This document shows positions 48,301 to 57,993 of a stretch of 64,000 nt of DNA, in pieces (the stretch's first letter is position 1; each line of letters begins with the position of its first letter). The stretch spans positions 317,501-381,500 of the forward strand of contig NC_042506.1 of the NCBI RefSeq assembly GCF_003054445.1. Direction: 5' to 3'. The notes beneath the pieces are model-generated. The model saw only the letters and a program-made list of their open reading frames with translations. It had not been told where the DNA came from and ran no database searches. Source of the stretch: Pichia kudriavzevii (Eukaryota > Ascomycota > Pichiomycetes > Pichiales > Pichiaceae). The translations under genes were made by a program, and so were the position numbers.

Positions 48301-49519
48301 AAAGGTTATTCGTAAGAAGAACTGCCGCCTTTGTAATATCGTAATCGCAGTGTTCCAAGCCAAAAATGGACTCATTCCTACTATAACCGCCTCTCATCAA
48401 TTGAGTAATTAAACGCTCCTTGTTTAAATCCTTCGTTATTTTCAGTCTCACACTAGAATCGGTCTCATCCCTGACAAAAGAAAATGGTAAATCATCTTCT
48501 GGTAAATGAAAAATCAACCACTCTAGTGAGTCGTTTAGAGTATAAGTATATTTGACAGCTTCCAAGACGTGAACTTTTCGGAACCCTAACTGAACAAGCA
48601 ACTCAGTATATGAACTGGTATTACTAACATATTCATGAACTGATGATTCTTCATCTGACCACTCAATATGGTTTCTTATTGAATCCTCTATTGAAACTCG
48701 AAGTTCAGGATTAATGTCAAACAACACACTATTGTCCCAGACCTTTTTTGGAAAACTAACCTGCTGTAAATTATCAAATTTTCCCCTACCAAGATTTTGA
48801 CCTTTATCACTTCTTATAGTACCATTATCTACCTTTAATTCATTGTTAGTTTTGACATTATTATTTGTCTGTGACCCGATAATAATTGCTGGCTTTTTTA
48901 CTTTTGCCACGGCAGCCTCTCGAACTTCACTTTCTTTCTTCCTAGCTTCGTCTTCTCTTCTCTTTTCTAATAATGCAGAAAATGGATCATTTGAGTAGTC
49001 CAATTTTGCCCTGCTGGGATATTTATTCGTGATGCTCTTCCTCTCAGCTTCTAATTCGCTCCATAAAGCCTTATGGTTTGACGGTAAAACCATATGTATA
49101 TTTTTGTTAAAAGCTATTCTATGTAGCGCATAAGTTGCAGCGTAATGACGTGCTTCAATTGGCGTTTCTTGTGGTTTTACTATGTGCTTTGGGGGATAAA
49201 ATTTAATCTGAATATTTTCCTTGGTCTTGGGATTTTCCCATGAAATCTGAGGGACTGCAATGAACCCTTCAGGGAGTTTCTTCATATCGTATTCCACCTT
49301 ACCCCATTTCTGTTTTTGACAATGTTCGTGTAGCAAGGATCCTGGCAATTTACCTGTCCATGAACTTGTCTGAGCAACCATTGCTCTACCTGTTTTAGCT
49401 GGTTTCCCATTATCAACAACATCATCCTTGCTATTTTTGAAAGTTTTCCCGTTCTTCCCAGCCTTCTTACCTCGTTGGATATCCTCTTCTGGTAAATTCT
49501 TCTTTGACTTTTTTGCCAT
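45305..49519 (-). CDS. DExH-box RNA helicase of the YLR419W/DHX57-DHX29 type
   Basis: This is a large multidomain helicase. The N-terminal 100 residues are Lys-rich, followed by a conserved segment KLPEGFIAVPQISWENPKTKE. A UBA-like motif (about 385-425, RLITQLMRGGYSRNESIFGLEH) and an RWD-like region (about 450-580, with YPYDICGLLLVVND) precede the helicase core. Core motifs: Walker A GETGSGKST, motif II DEVH, motif III SAT, and motif VI QRRGRAGR. Then HA2 and OB-fold regions. Length is 1404 aa (S. cerevisiae YLR419W 1435). The YLR419W protein is cytosolic and poorly characterised; its relatives DHX29/DHX57 act in translation or RNA metabolism. The function here is inferred only from the family. 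Confidence 0.9.
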   Translation of the reverse strand: MAKKSKKNLPEEDIQRGKKAGKNGKTFKNSKDDVVDNGKPAKTGRAMVAQTSSWTGKLPGSLLHEHCQKQKWGKVEYDMKKLPEGFIAVPQISWENPKTKENIQIKFYPPKHIVKPQETPIEARHYAATYALHRIAFNKNIHMVLPSNHKALWSELEAERKSITNKYPSRAKLDYSNDPFSALLEKRREDEARKKESEVREAAVAKVKKPAIIIGSQTNNNVKTNNELKVDNGTIRSDKGQNLGRGKFDNLQQVSFPKKVWDNSVLFDINPELRVSIEDSIRNHIEWSDEESSVHEYVSNTSSYTELLVQLGFRKVHVLEAVKYTYTLNDSLEWLIFHLPEDDLPFSFVRDETDSSVRLKITKDLNKERLITQLMRGGYSRNESIFGLEHCDYDITKAAVLLTNNLFEKSLSLDYPDGLSSLEDWLEEKNSLRVIYDSKIVEDDPPKDDSFSILLDVSGLASKLLSLKVYRSQNYPYDICGLLLVVNDKSYTLPSYIKKSIISQLIEYLAKNGAFGMPYIYTCIDWLEHNILKVIENPGPLYISSNELKKSKGLLTVPKIQGQKKTTQRRISEEKVEISYKARIGSSKYQESINKRAKLPAWKQRELIVRTINENNVCLITGETGSGKSTQIVQFILDDLNKRNDFLTTIICTQPRRISAIGLADRVSEERVDKCGSETGYIIRGENRTSDTTRISFVTTGVMLRMIQSIFGKNSSHDSFFENLGYIFIDEVHERSIDSDFLLIILKKMTKNFPKLKIILMSATIEKSIFNGYFDPRKSQIAHVHIDGRTFPIDDYYLDDIIDMTDFKISNYRSNPYDDALDKDETFKPRADSKYFQSGNINYDLIAALVYKVDDDLNAKQDDGSILIFLPGVMEIKKCLNKIEDAGFWKLQLHSALSSQEQRRIFDKPPTGKRKVIASTNIAETSITIPDAVVVIDSGKVKSVQYDSKSNNTKLVEIWASQAETKQRRGRAGRIRNGICYKLFTRGTEQKMISQPIPEIKRTKLESVYLVVKAIGVKNVYEFLQAGLDPPDEDNVNNARRVLCDVGALNLDSDNLTCLGKYLSMLPTDIKSGKLLIFGCIFGCMESCSILAAIGVTGSPFTCKQEDRDRMKTVQQKFGQDSGDMVAILNAFNEFQSLKSMKEKRRFCSENFVSILRLNDIESTKFQYMSCLKELGFIPLDYGSVRASNSEAFDYLNRNGKNTSMIQALVTASSYPQIARVQLPETKYAQINGGAVALDPEFRKIRYWIRNEKHRRLLENEGGKGPHESGETVYPSSRVFMHPSSSLFINEEKSSTNPPFVVYNDSQETSKLYVYGITPTSVTSILLFGGRISYDLTGIPNNIRCRGIIMDSWLPIRTWCKNAVLIGKLRLLLDKTINARLENPGSHEGNDVLEVIEKLVKCNV

Positions 49520-50128
49520 TCACGTGGAAAGATCTCTACGATCACTATTTTGATGAACCAGTCTCACATTTGGAGAAGTTTCAACAGTAGCTACATCAAA
49601 CTGAAGGAAAAAGAAAAAATCATGCTCTTGTGCACTTTTCCAGAAAAAAAAAATACTCGCGCTTTGATATCTTGCAAGTGCCGCATAGTCAAACAATGCT
49701 CTCCAATCGCTACAAACTTTTTACTTTAGGTGAACCCTTCCTATATCTGGAGAAACCCTTTTGAGCATGTCCACTAACAAATAGTACACCTTCAATAAGT
49801 CATCTCTTTTACTTAAACGTAGATAGTTTCTATTTTGGTTTTATCTATTGCTAAGGAGAAGATCTGAAGAGGTTACGCAGAAAAGGAAAGTTTGAACATA
49901 CAAAAGGAATCACATCTATTTTTACGAAGCAGAGTTACAAGCAGAGTTGCCTTCATTTGACAACCAAAACACAGGCTCCGATCACATTCATTATTCGTTG
50001 TTTGCAAACTATACAGTCTGCTATAGTACTTTCTGTTTTGAACTTTGCTACTTATAAAATATCCCAAATTATAACTCTAAGGCACCTCCCTCTAAAATAA
50101 AGCATAAACTTTACCACCCAAAGAATTC
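49520..50128. other. Divergent region between the helicase gene and NHA1
   Basis: The 609-bp gap has no supportable gene. Short frames (for example 64 codons at 49873-50067, minus) look random. A poly(A) run at about 49644-49653 lies on the helicase side. No recognised regulatory motif. Confidence 0.5.
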
Positions 50129-53100
50129 ATGGTTTGGGATCAACTAGATACTTCTAAAACACATGTTGCCTATGCAATTGTTGCTGTATTTTCTACCATT
50201 TTTGCTTTATGTTCCCTTTTTGTGAAAGAAAAATTATATTTGGGTGAGGCGTCGGTGGCCACCCTTTATGGCCTTATTGTCGGGCCGCATGCCTTGAATT
50301 GGTTCAATCCATTTACTTGGGGTAATTATTTTAATATTACATTAGAAATATCAAGAATTCTTCTATGTGTCGAAATCGTTGCAGTTTCAGTGGAATTACC
50401 CAAGAAATACGTGTTGCATCACTGGTTTCCGCTTTTTCTATTGCTAATTCCGTGTATGACTGCTGGTTGGTTAATTATTGGTGCTTTTGTGTATGCAATC
50501 ATTCCAGGTTTAACTTTTGGCTACGGATTATTAATTTCTGCTTGTGTCACGGCAACAGACCCAATTCTTGCTCAAGCGGTTGTCGGTAAAGGTAAGTTTG
50601 CGAAAAGAGTCCCGGCTCATTTAAGGAACTTACTATCTGCTGAATCGGCATGCAATGACGGTGTTTCTGTCCCATTTGTTTATCTTGCGCTTAATATTAT
50701 TCTGCATGAGGGTGATGCTTCCAAGATTGCTAAAAATTGGATATGCGTTACTGTTCTATACGAGTGTCTCTTTGGTGCTATTATGGGTGCCATTTTCGGT
50801 TATTCATGCAGAAAAGCTTTGCGCTTTGCTGAAGGACATGATTTAATTGATCGTGAGTCTTTCCTTGCCTTCTATATTATGTTGGCCACTTTGTGTGCAG
50901 GATTTGGCTCTATTTTGGGGGTTGATGATTTGTTAGCATCATTTGCTGCTGGAACAGCATTCTCGTGGGATGGATGGTTTACTGATCGAACAGAAGAATC
51001 CAACGTTTCGACAGTTATCGATGTCTTATTGAACATGGCATATTTCGTTTATTTTGGTACAATTGTTCCTTGGAGTGATTTTAACAATGCCGAATTGGGC
51101 CTGAATTGTTGGAGATTAATTTGTCTAGCTATTGTTGTTCTTCTTTTAAGAAGACTCCCAGCAGTACTGCTAACTAAATTCATAAATCCGGATTTGAAAA
51201 ACTGGAAGGAAGCTTTCTTCGTTGGTCATTTTGGTCCAATTGGTGTGGGTGCAGTGTTTGCAGCAATTATAGCTATAGCTGACTTGGAAGCCGATATCTT
51301 GCATATATCGCATGGTCCGACAACGAATTATCCAACAGAATCGGAATATTATCAGTTGATTCGAATTATCTGGCCTACGGTATGCTTTTTAATCATTACA
51401 TCCATCATTGTTCATGGTTCTTCGGTTGCAGTTCTGGTTCTAGGTAGACAGCTACAGTCTATGACGTTTACTATGACATGGACTAAGGCGGAAAGTGGAG
51501 ATATTAGAAGTGGAAATTGGTTTAACAGATTACCCAAAATCGAAAGATCTGGAACCTCTTTTTCGATCAAACGGATTGACACCATGGCTCCTTCAGAGGA
51601 AGGGGAGTTTTATTCGGGATCTAGTGACGAGAAATTTGCAGATGAAAAACAGAATGCTAGACTCAATGCTAATATTGGAATGGAAAGATTCAATGAGATT
51701 AGTGCCAATCCAACCATTGAAACTTCTGGTGTGCCTGTTAAGCCGAGCGGGGGTGCTAACAGAAAGAAGAAGAAGAGATTGCTCAAACATAAAAGAAGTA
51801 AAAAGAGGAAGGCACCACCCGTTTCTGAAACTTTAGACCTAAAAAATGGGCGTAAAAACCATCCTGATGAGGATCGTGAAGCTAATAAAGATGATGTTGA
51901 TGAAAAACAGGATACGATTTATTATCCAGTTGGTAATGAGCCATCGATTTCTTCAAAAAACAACTCTATCTCCGAGATTGACGAAGCCACAAATGTGCCA
52001 TTAGATAAGCAGAAAAAGCTGGTACTGCCTCTCCAGAAAATTATTTCTAATGCCACTCAACATAGTGATACTTCAAAAGAAGTAATTGCAAATGATATGG
52101 AAGGTACAATTCATGTTAATCCTGAGGCTATGAAGAAAATTTCAGAAAACTTTGAAATCGATGAGGATGACATTAAGCCTGTTTATGATGAAGATGGACA
52201 ATTAAGGATACCAACACAAGCGATCAATTATAAAGATAAACTAGTTATAGAAGATCAACATGGTGAGGTTTTGCATACTGTTCCAAGTCGAAATAGCACT
52301 TTAAGTTCAGCCTCCCGTTCGAACTCTTTAAGATCACGCTCAGGTACAGTTAGAAAGCTTGCTACAAGTCTTGGCTTTTTTCCCTCTAGTGAAGCAGAAG
52401 AAAAAAAGGAACAAAATGACTCAGCAGATAACATTGATGAGCCGCCTAGTATTGCTAATGTGCTAGAAAAGGAGCCATCGAAAAGATCGACGACGTACAA
52501 ATCGAAAGGAAAATCCAGATCCAATACAACAGCCTCAAAGAGTGCGCTGGAGAAAGTCATTGACTTTGGTGATGTTTTACTGCAAAAAAATGTTGCTCCT
52601 CGTAGAACGAAAAAATTACATGGCTTTAGAGTTGATGATGATATTATCATTGAAAATGAAGATGGAGAAATTCTAGGTAGATACAAAGTCAACGTCAAGA
52701 AACAGAAGGCTCTTGAAGCCAAAGAAGGATTAAGTGAAGACCAATATAATAGGAATTTAGTTGGTAAGGCATTGAAGTATTTTGGTTTGAAGAAAAGAAG
52801 GGAAATACTCGATGAAGAAATGAATCAAATGACTAATGGTGATTTAATTCCCGGTGACGGAGAAGTTGTTGACTTGGGTATTGAAGATAAAATCAAACAT
52901 TTCATCAATGCTGACTCCAGTCAAGCTGTTGTTACATTGCCCCCTCATTTGAGGAAATCACATCTCTCAAGCTCTGAGAGAAACGCTGGATTACGTTCTA
53001 ATAGGAACAAACAAGACTCTAGGAATTGTTATGAAGAAACAACATCGGAAGAGTATAATTCTCACCAAAATGATGATAGTTTTGAGGATAGCTCATCCAA

Positions 53101-53242
53101 TAATAGCACTTATTCCTCAGATTCAAGAGACGTTTCACTTGAACCGTCAGATCCGTTGTATTCTGAGTCTAAGTTTGAAAAAGCCAGAAGGTCTGCGGCA
53201 TTAGATAAATCCAGACGTAAATCCGATGATGAAGAGGAATGA
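50129..53242 (+). CDS. NHA1: Plasma-membrane Na+,K+/H+ antiporter Nha1
   Basis: This transporter exports Na+ and K+ in exchange for protons. The N-terminal 440 residues hold about 12 transmembrane segments of the fungal CPA1 type: VATLYGLIVGPHALNWFNP, then ACVTATDPILAQAVVGKGKF and LRNLLSAESACNDGVSVPF, where the TDP and ND aspartates are the ion-binding residues of the family. The remaining 600 residues are a hydrophilic tail with polybasic KKKKRLLKHKRSKKRK (about 549-564) and acidic/Ser-rich blocks. Long tails are typical of yeast Nha1 (985 aa in S. cerevisiae) and control volume and salt responses. Length 1037 aa. Convergent with the ZIP gene. Confidence 0.95.
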   Translation: MVWDQLDTSKTHVAYAIVAVFSTIFALCSLFVKEKLYLGEASVATLYGLIVGPHALNWFNPFTWGNYFNITLEISRILLCVEIVAVSVELPKKYVLHHWFPLFLLLIPCMTAGWLIIGAFVYAIIPGLTFGYGLLISACVTATDPILAQAVVGKGKFAKRVPAHLRNLLSAESACNDGVSVPFVYLALNIILHEGDASKIAKNWICVTVLYECLFGAIMGAIFGYSCRKALRFAEGHDLIDRESFLAFYIMLATLCAGFGSILGVDDLLASFAAGTAFSWDGWFTDRTEESNVSTVIDVLLNMAYFVYFGTIVPWSDFNNAELGLNCWRLICLAIVVLLLRRLPAVLLTKFINPDLKNWKEAFFVGHFGPIGVGAVFAAIIAIADLEADILHISHGPTTNYPTESEYYQLIRIIWPTVCFLIITSIIVHGSSVAVLVLGRQLQSMTFTMTWTKAESGDIRSGNWFNRLPKIERSGTSFSIKRIDTMAPSEEGEFYSGSSDEKFADEKQNARLNANIGMERFNEISANPTIETSGVPVKPSGGANRKKKKRLLKHKRSKKRKAPPVSETLDLKNGRKNHPDEDREANKDDVDEKQDTIYYPVGNEPSISSKNNSISEIDEATNVPLDKQKKLVLPLQKIISNATQHSDTSKEVIANDMEGTIHVNPEAMKKISENFEIDEDDIKPVYDEDGQLRIPTQAINYKDKLVIEDQHGEVLHTVPSRNSTLSSASRSNSLRSRSGTVRKLATSLGFFPSSEAEEKKEQNDSADNIDEPPSIANVLEKEPSKRSTTYKSKGKSRSNTTASKSALEKVIDFGDVLLQKNVAPRRTKKLHGFRVDDDIIIENEDGEILGRYKVNVKKQKALEAKEGLSEDQYNRNLVGKALKYFGLKKRREILDEEMNQMTNGDLIPGDGEVVDLGIEDKIKHFINADSSQAVVTLPPHLRKSHLSSSERNAGLRSNRNKQDSRNCYEETTSEEYNSHQNDDSFEDSSSNNSTYSSDSRDVSLEPSDPLYSESKFEKARRSAALDKSRRKSDDEEE

Positions 53243-53456
53243 TTTTTCATTTCTCGGTATATATTTTTGTGTTGTAGATTATGAGATATGTATATATAAC
53301 ATTAAGTAAAATTTCCTATCAGAATAATTCAGTAATGAAATCGTTAAAACTATTAACTTACATATGAAATAATCCAAGGGGATAACAGACCTGACTAAAT
53401 AAGACTAAAGTAGTACAAGTAAAACGTATTGTATTATGTATATAAATTTCTATCAA

Positions 53457-54803
53457 TCATGCCCATCTTCCCAACAATGCCATTAAACCTGCACCAACAC
53501 ACATAACGAGATAAGCCCAAATCATTCTCTTGAATCCTCCTTCACCCTTGAACTCATCACTAAACAAAAATTCATGTGCCATCAATTCAATCAACCCGGT
53601 GTATATTAGAATACCCGCTGAAACTGAATCAAAAACCCCGTTTGTAATTAAAGCACGTCTACTGTTTGGAGGATACGAATTTCTAACGCCAATTCCAATT
53701 GCTATTGCAATTGGCGTACTCAAAGAATAACCTAGACATAACAACCATGGAGTCCAACGTTTTGACTTTGGCCAATCGACGGTAGCAACTCTGGTACCTA
53801 GACCTAGGCCCTCAAACATTTGATGGAAAACAACAACAATGTATAGGGAGACGAATTCATCTCCCGAACATGAAAGAGTTAACCCAACAAAAATAGAGTG
53901 AAAGATAATACCAAATTCAAGAATAAACACGTTTAATATCTGCGCAGAATAATCAGCCAAAGACTCTGAAGCTTGCTTTTCGACATCAATATCAGCAGTG
54001 CTGTCATCATCTGTAAGTATTGACCCCATTTTTTCGGTTTTGGAAGCAGACATATCACTATATGTAATTTCAAGTGTTTCTCTACGTAAACCATCTCCAC
54101 TGGAAGTGTCAGAGTGAGTATGTGCAAGATGATTGTGAGTTTGATGAATGTGGGCATGATCCTTGCTGAAATGGACCACTTCTATTTCATTTTCAGCATG
54201 ACCATGAGGATGCACGTGAAGATGAGCTTCTTCATTATCTGAGCTCTCATTTTCATGACTATGTGAATGATCATGTTGGTGGTTATGGTTTTGCTTCGCG
54301 TTGTCTATATTGATCACGTACATATTTGGATCACCGAAATGTGAATGAGAATGCGGAGCATTTGCATCAAGGCTTTGTTTAGCAATTTTTGCTTCCACCC
54401 ATCTGTAAGCAATCAATTCTAAGAAAAACATCAACATCAAAACGATTAGACAAATACCAAAAGCAAATGGATAAATATCAAAAGGATATCCAAGACAATC
54501 GTTTGACAAGTTGTCACTTGCCGGACTCAATAAATGTATAAAAGCAGTGGCTACAATAACACCACTACCAAAAAACTTTGCAACAAAGAAGCAGATAGGA
54601 GGCATCCGTATCATTGAATATTTAGATGATAAAACAGGGAAGAAAGCTCCAAAAGCGGAAGCTACCAACACAACAAAAACGGCAGATATCCGGGCACCCA
54701 TATATTCACCATTGTATTCGTTACCGGATTCACAGTTATCCTCTCCTCGTATGAAAAGTTCGGCAAAGTGTCCTGGGGATTTCAGGTAGTTTAAACCTGA
54801 CAT
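53457..54803 (-). CDS. ZIP-family zinc transporter (Zrt1/Zrt2-like)
   Basis: This is a plasma-membrane zinc importer. Eight transmembrane segments are predictable: helices 1-3 from about residue 35 (ARISAVFVVLVASAFGAFFP), then a long variable loop, and helices 4-8 after residue 280. The metal-binding helices carry FHSIFVGLTLS and VVFHQMFEGLGLGTR, the ZIP signature His/Glu residues. The loop between helices 3 and 4 is very His-rich (HSHSH, HNHQHDHSHSH, HLHVHPHGH, HAHIHQTHNHLAHTHS). Length is 448 aa, near Zrt2 (422) and Zrt1 (376). Whether it is the high- or low-affinity paralogue cannot be told from sequence alone. No Zap1 site matching ACCTTNAAGGT was found upstream. Confidence 0.93.
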   Translation of the reverse strand: MSGLNYLKSPGHFAELFIRGEDNCESGNEYNGEYMGARISAVFVVLVASAFGAFFPVLSSKYSMIRMPPICFFVAKFFGSGVIVATAFIHLLSPASDNLSNDCLGYPFDIYPFAFGICLIVLMLMFFLELIAYRWVEAKIAKQSLDANAPHSHSHFGDPNMYVINIDNAKQNHNHQHDHSHSHENESSDNEEAHLHVHPHGHAENEIEVVHFSKDHAHIHQTHNHLAHTHSDTSSGDGLRRETLEITYSDMSASKTEKMGSILTDDDSTADIDVEKQASESLADYSAQILNVFILEFGIIFHSIFVGLTLSCSGDEFVSLYIVVVFHQMFEGLGLGTRVATVDWPKSKRWTPWLLCLGYSLSTPIAIAIGIGVRNSYPPNSRRALITNGVFDSVSAGILIYTGLIELMAHEFLFSDEFKGEGGFKRMIWAYLVMCVGAGLMALLGRWA

Positions 54804-55276
54804 TTGAAATTCTTAGGAAAAACTTTTTTTTTCAATTCTATCAAATACAAATGAATGCAATATTATAATGCAAATCCGGAAAAACTCAAAGAACCTTTGA
54901 CGTCAAAAAATTGTTCTTTGGGATAGATACCAAAAAGGGGGTCTTCACGAAAAGCTTGGCGTCTTATTACCCAAAATAGCAGAAGAAACCAAGTACCTAT
55001 GAGAAGGACGATTTCATTATTAGGAGAAAATTGACACTTTTCAACCATCATGGTCATCCCATGAACAGCAAGGTACAAAACAAACGGTTTGTATCTACCG
55101 TGGTGGTTATTTTACCAATTAGGAAGTTTGTACTTTTTGGTTTTTTTTTTTTTTTTTTTTTTGATGAGAGTTTCCCTATTTTTTCATGTATCTGGAATTT
55201 GGCGTTTCACAGATTTAGCACAATGAGATTAGCTTAATTTGTTTTTTGTAGTCAAGTTGTTTCTGCAAATGCAATT
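54804..55276. promoter_or_regulatory. Divergent ZIP-SPP1 promoter with CRE palindrome and T22 tract
   Basis: The 473-bp region contains TGACGTCA at 54898-54905, a perfect CRE/ATF site (Sko1-type) about 95-100 bp before the ZIP gene. A run of 22 T at 55141-55162 lies 115-136 bp before SPP1 and is probably a nucleosome-excluding poly(dA:dT) tract. No gene was seen. Confidence 0.5.
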
Positions 55277-56437
55277 ATGACTGAGCACAATGCAGTCAAT
55301 AGGAAATACCTACAAGTTTTGGAGAAAGAATATGAAGCTTACCAAAAATCGCCTAAGTTTTCATTGAACTCGGAGGAGCTTTTTTGTGTTTGTAGGAAAC
55401 CTGACCATGGTGAACTGATGGTGGCTTGTGATGGTTGCGATGAATGGTACCATTTCAAATGTGTGGGCATTGAGAAAAAGTACAAGGATTTGGTAAACAA
55501 CTATTACTGTCAATTTTGTGATCTACTCCTTCATAGAGGCAAGTCTGTCTGGAAAAGAAAGTGTAAGTTAGACTCATGTTACAAACCAATTGCTGGACAA
55601 AGTCAATTTTGTTCTGCCGAGCATGGCAAGATATATTGGAATATTATACTGCATAAGTTTGAAGAGACGAATCATTCTTCCGAAGTCGATATAGCAGAAG
55701 TTGTGAATAGGCAGCAAGTTGAAAATTTACTTCAGCACGTTCAGTCACGAAATCAATTGAACGAGATTGGAAACGAACTGCCTCTATTTGATAAAGAACA
55801 GTTAAAAGTTACAGGCTCACAATTTTCTGAACTAAATGCAAACAAGGAGAAACTTCGTATGCTAGAAGAAAATATCAACATTTTGCGATCTAAATATCAA
55901 TACCTTATGAAACTTCAGAATGTCATAACTCAAGTAAGTGATATATTGACAACGTCACTTGATCCTAATTCTATACAGTATAATGCAGAAAACCCAGATG
56001 GCAATACCGCAATAAAACAGCACCGTAAATCAAAGTCTAGGAAGTTCAAAGTCGACATTTGCGGATTTGACGAAAATTTGCTTCTGAATGATAGCCAATG
56101 GCCGGAATTCTGTGGAACGGAGCATTACAACTTGATCTCTAACTTCACTGTATGTTCCGAACTAGACCGTGAACTCATTGTTCAATATTATAAATCCCCA
56201 GAGCCGTTTGACGATGAAAGCTCGGGTACTTTTATGAGTCTCCTTCGAAAGTTGTGTCTTTCAGATAAAGGTAAAAAATGCCATTTACATGGGGGGTGGT
56301 TCACTATATATAAGTATGGTATTGATTTAAAATTGAAAGAAAAAGAGCAGGAAAAAAACGAAATCATCGAACTAAACGAAAAACTGATTAAGATGATTCA
56401 AATCAAGAATTGGAGGCTTTATTGCGATGATCTTTGA
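55277..56437 (+). CDS. SPP1: COMPASS subunit Spp1 (PHD finger, CXXC1 homologue)
   Basis: Spp1 reads H3K4me3 and is part of the Set1 methyltransferase complex. In meiosis it links loops to the axis via Mer2. The PHD finger at about residues 36-82 has the full C4HC3 set: CVCRKPDHGELMVACDGCDEWYHFKC...YYCQFC (written with gaps). A second zinc-binding cluster follows (CKLDSCYKPI...FCSAEHG) as in other Spp1 proteins. The C-terminal part is helical with a final CxxHGGW-like motif (KCHLHGGWFTIYKYG) shared with the family. Length is 386 aa (353 in S. cerevisiae). Convergent with HAT2, 119 bp apart. Confidence 0.92.
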   Translation: MTEHNAVNRKYLQVLEKEYEAYQKSPKFSLNSEELFCVCRKPDHGELMVACDGCDEWYHFKCVGIEKKYKDLVNNYYCQFCDLLLHRGKSVWKRKCKLDSCYKPIAGQSQFCSAEHGKIYWNIILHKFEETNHSSEVDIAEVVNRQQVENLLQHVQSRNQLNEIGNELPLFDKEQLKVTGSQFSELNANKEKLRMLEENINILRSKYQYLMKLQNVITQVSDILTTSLDPNSIQYNAENPDGNTAIKQHRKSKSRKFKVDICGFDENLLLNDSQWPEFCGTEHYNLISNFTVCSELDRELIVQYYKSPEPFDDESSGTFMSLLRKLCLSDKGKKCHLHGGWFTIYKYGIDLKLKEKEQEKNEIIELNEKLIKMIQIKNWRLYCDDL

Positions 56438-56556
56438 TCCTTCTTTTTTTTTGGCATATTCCCTTTGTTTGTCTCTTTCTTTCTTTCTTTCTTTTGTGTA
56501 CACTAAAATGTTAGATAATATTAACTCTAAATTACAAAAACTAAACGTATATGATT

Positions 56557-57993
56557 TTAGTTGTTTACATTGTTCTCAAGGGCAATTTCTTTTTTTTCTT
56601 CCTCTCCAACTCCTCCTTCTTTTAGCTTCTCATCGACCTCTTCCTCATATTCATATCCTAAATGTGCAGGCTTCCAAACTTCTAAGAGGCCATCTTCTGC
56701 TGCTGTAACAATAAGATTGTCTAGGACTGGATGCCAATCTATATCACATACTTTGCCTGTATGACCACCGTGCATAAAAGAGAGACATGGATCCATGTAC
56801 TCGCTCTTTCTCTTATCAGGCTCACCTTCATCTAGCTTATTTAAATCCCAGATTAACGTTCTGTGATCAACGGATGAAGACATCAAATAGTTTTCGTGGA
56901 ACTTCAGACCGATCACTGGACCCTTATGACCAATTAACCTCCTTAAGGGAATCGTTGGATTTCTTAAGTCCCATATTTGAATAGAATTATCAGATCCGCC
57001 TGTCGCAAAAAGTGTTGAAACTGAGTCGTTAAATTCAACTGAATTAATTGGATAATTGACAGTATTCTCTGAATCAGGATTGTGATGAGCATCTGTAATG
57101 TGGATTATTGGACCCGTGTTCAATCTAATATCATGAATTTGGTAGGATGAATCATCAGATACGGATGCGAAGATAGAATCAATTGATTTATTCCATGATA
57201 TATCATTCACGATGCTTTCGTGAGAGGATACAGTAGTAATCGGCTTGATTTCATTTGAAACTTTTTCATTAATATCCCAAAGAGCAATCTTACAATCTTC
57301 TGCACAGGACAGTAGTAAATTCTTTTTGCGCTCAACTGGATTCCATTCAAGACCAAAACCTTCCTTAGTATGAAATTTTAAAGTCGACTTATGAGTCTTC
57401 AACTTATCGTCCTTCAAATCAAATAATAAAATATCCCCTGAGTTAGTGTGCGTGACAAATAAATTGTTATATTCATTGATCTGCAGCTTATTTACCTCTC
57501 CAGGATGATTCCAATCTCGAACAACGTTCAATTGCCTGGATTTTAAGAGATTTTGTGGTATCGTTAAATCTGTTGGCTTATAATCAGGGGCTAAGGTAGG
57601 GGGAACACAAACAGATACCATACTAATATGATTCTGTTTATCTTGTGAATGTGTACCCATCAAAAGGTTTGCCTTAATATAAGGTTCTTTATTTTCACTT
57701 AGTAGTGTTTCATAGGTTTTCAGCCACTTAACTGATAGTGGTGGTAAATCACAAGAATAAGTATATAACAAATCATATAATAGTGGGGATGTCTTTTTCC
57801 AAATTTTATATTCTTCGTTAATAAGCTTTTCACTCATCTGGTAACTCTGCTTAACATCGTTGACTGTTTAAACATATCAGTATAACTGAAGTTAGTATCA
57901 AGATATACACCATCCTTTTCCAACATGATAGTAGGACATACCTTTATTAGCATGGTAAATGTTCGGTGGTGTAGCCACTGCTTTGAGAGCCAT
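56557..57993 (-). CDS. HAT2: Histone-binding WD40 protein Hat2 (RbAp46/48), two exons
   Basis: Hat2 is the histone H4-binding partner of acetyltransferase Hat1. Exon 1 is 57942-57993 and exon 2 is 56557-57863. The WD40 propeller starts after an N-terminal helix NEEYKIWKKTSPLLYDLLYT, typical of Hat2/RbAp48. Blades include CAEDCKIALWDI, GSDNSIQIWDL and AAEDGLLEVWKP. Downstream of an ATG at 57993 the sequence reads GTATGT, then TACTAAC and AAACAG. Splicing joins MALKAVATPPNIYHANK through a V codon to NDVKQSYQ and then MSEKLINEEY in the same frame. The spliced product is 452 aa; starting at 57837 would give 426 aa. The N-terminal 26 residues are not clearly conserved, so exon 1 rests on splice signals and frame. 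Hat2 rather than Msi1 is favoured by the N-terminal helix. Confidence 0.87.
57864..57941 (-). other. HAT2: Spliceosomal intron near the 5' end of HAT2
   Basis: A 78-nt intron on the minus strand: donor GTATGT (57936-57941), branch site TACTAAC (57891-57897), acceptor AAACAG ending at 57864. It interrupts a GTC codon. Without splicing the upstream ATG gives only a 31-codon frame ending in the intron, and a TAA lies just upstream of the exon 2 frame. Confidence 0.85.
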
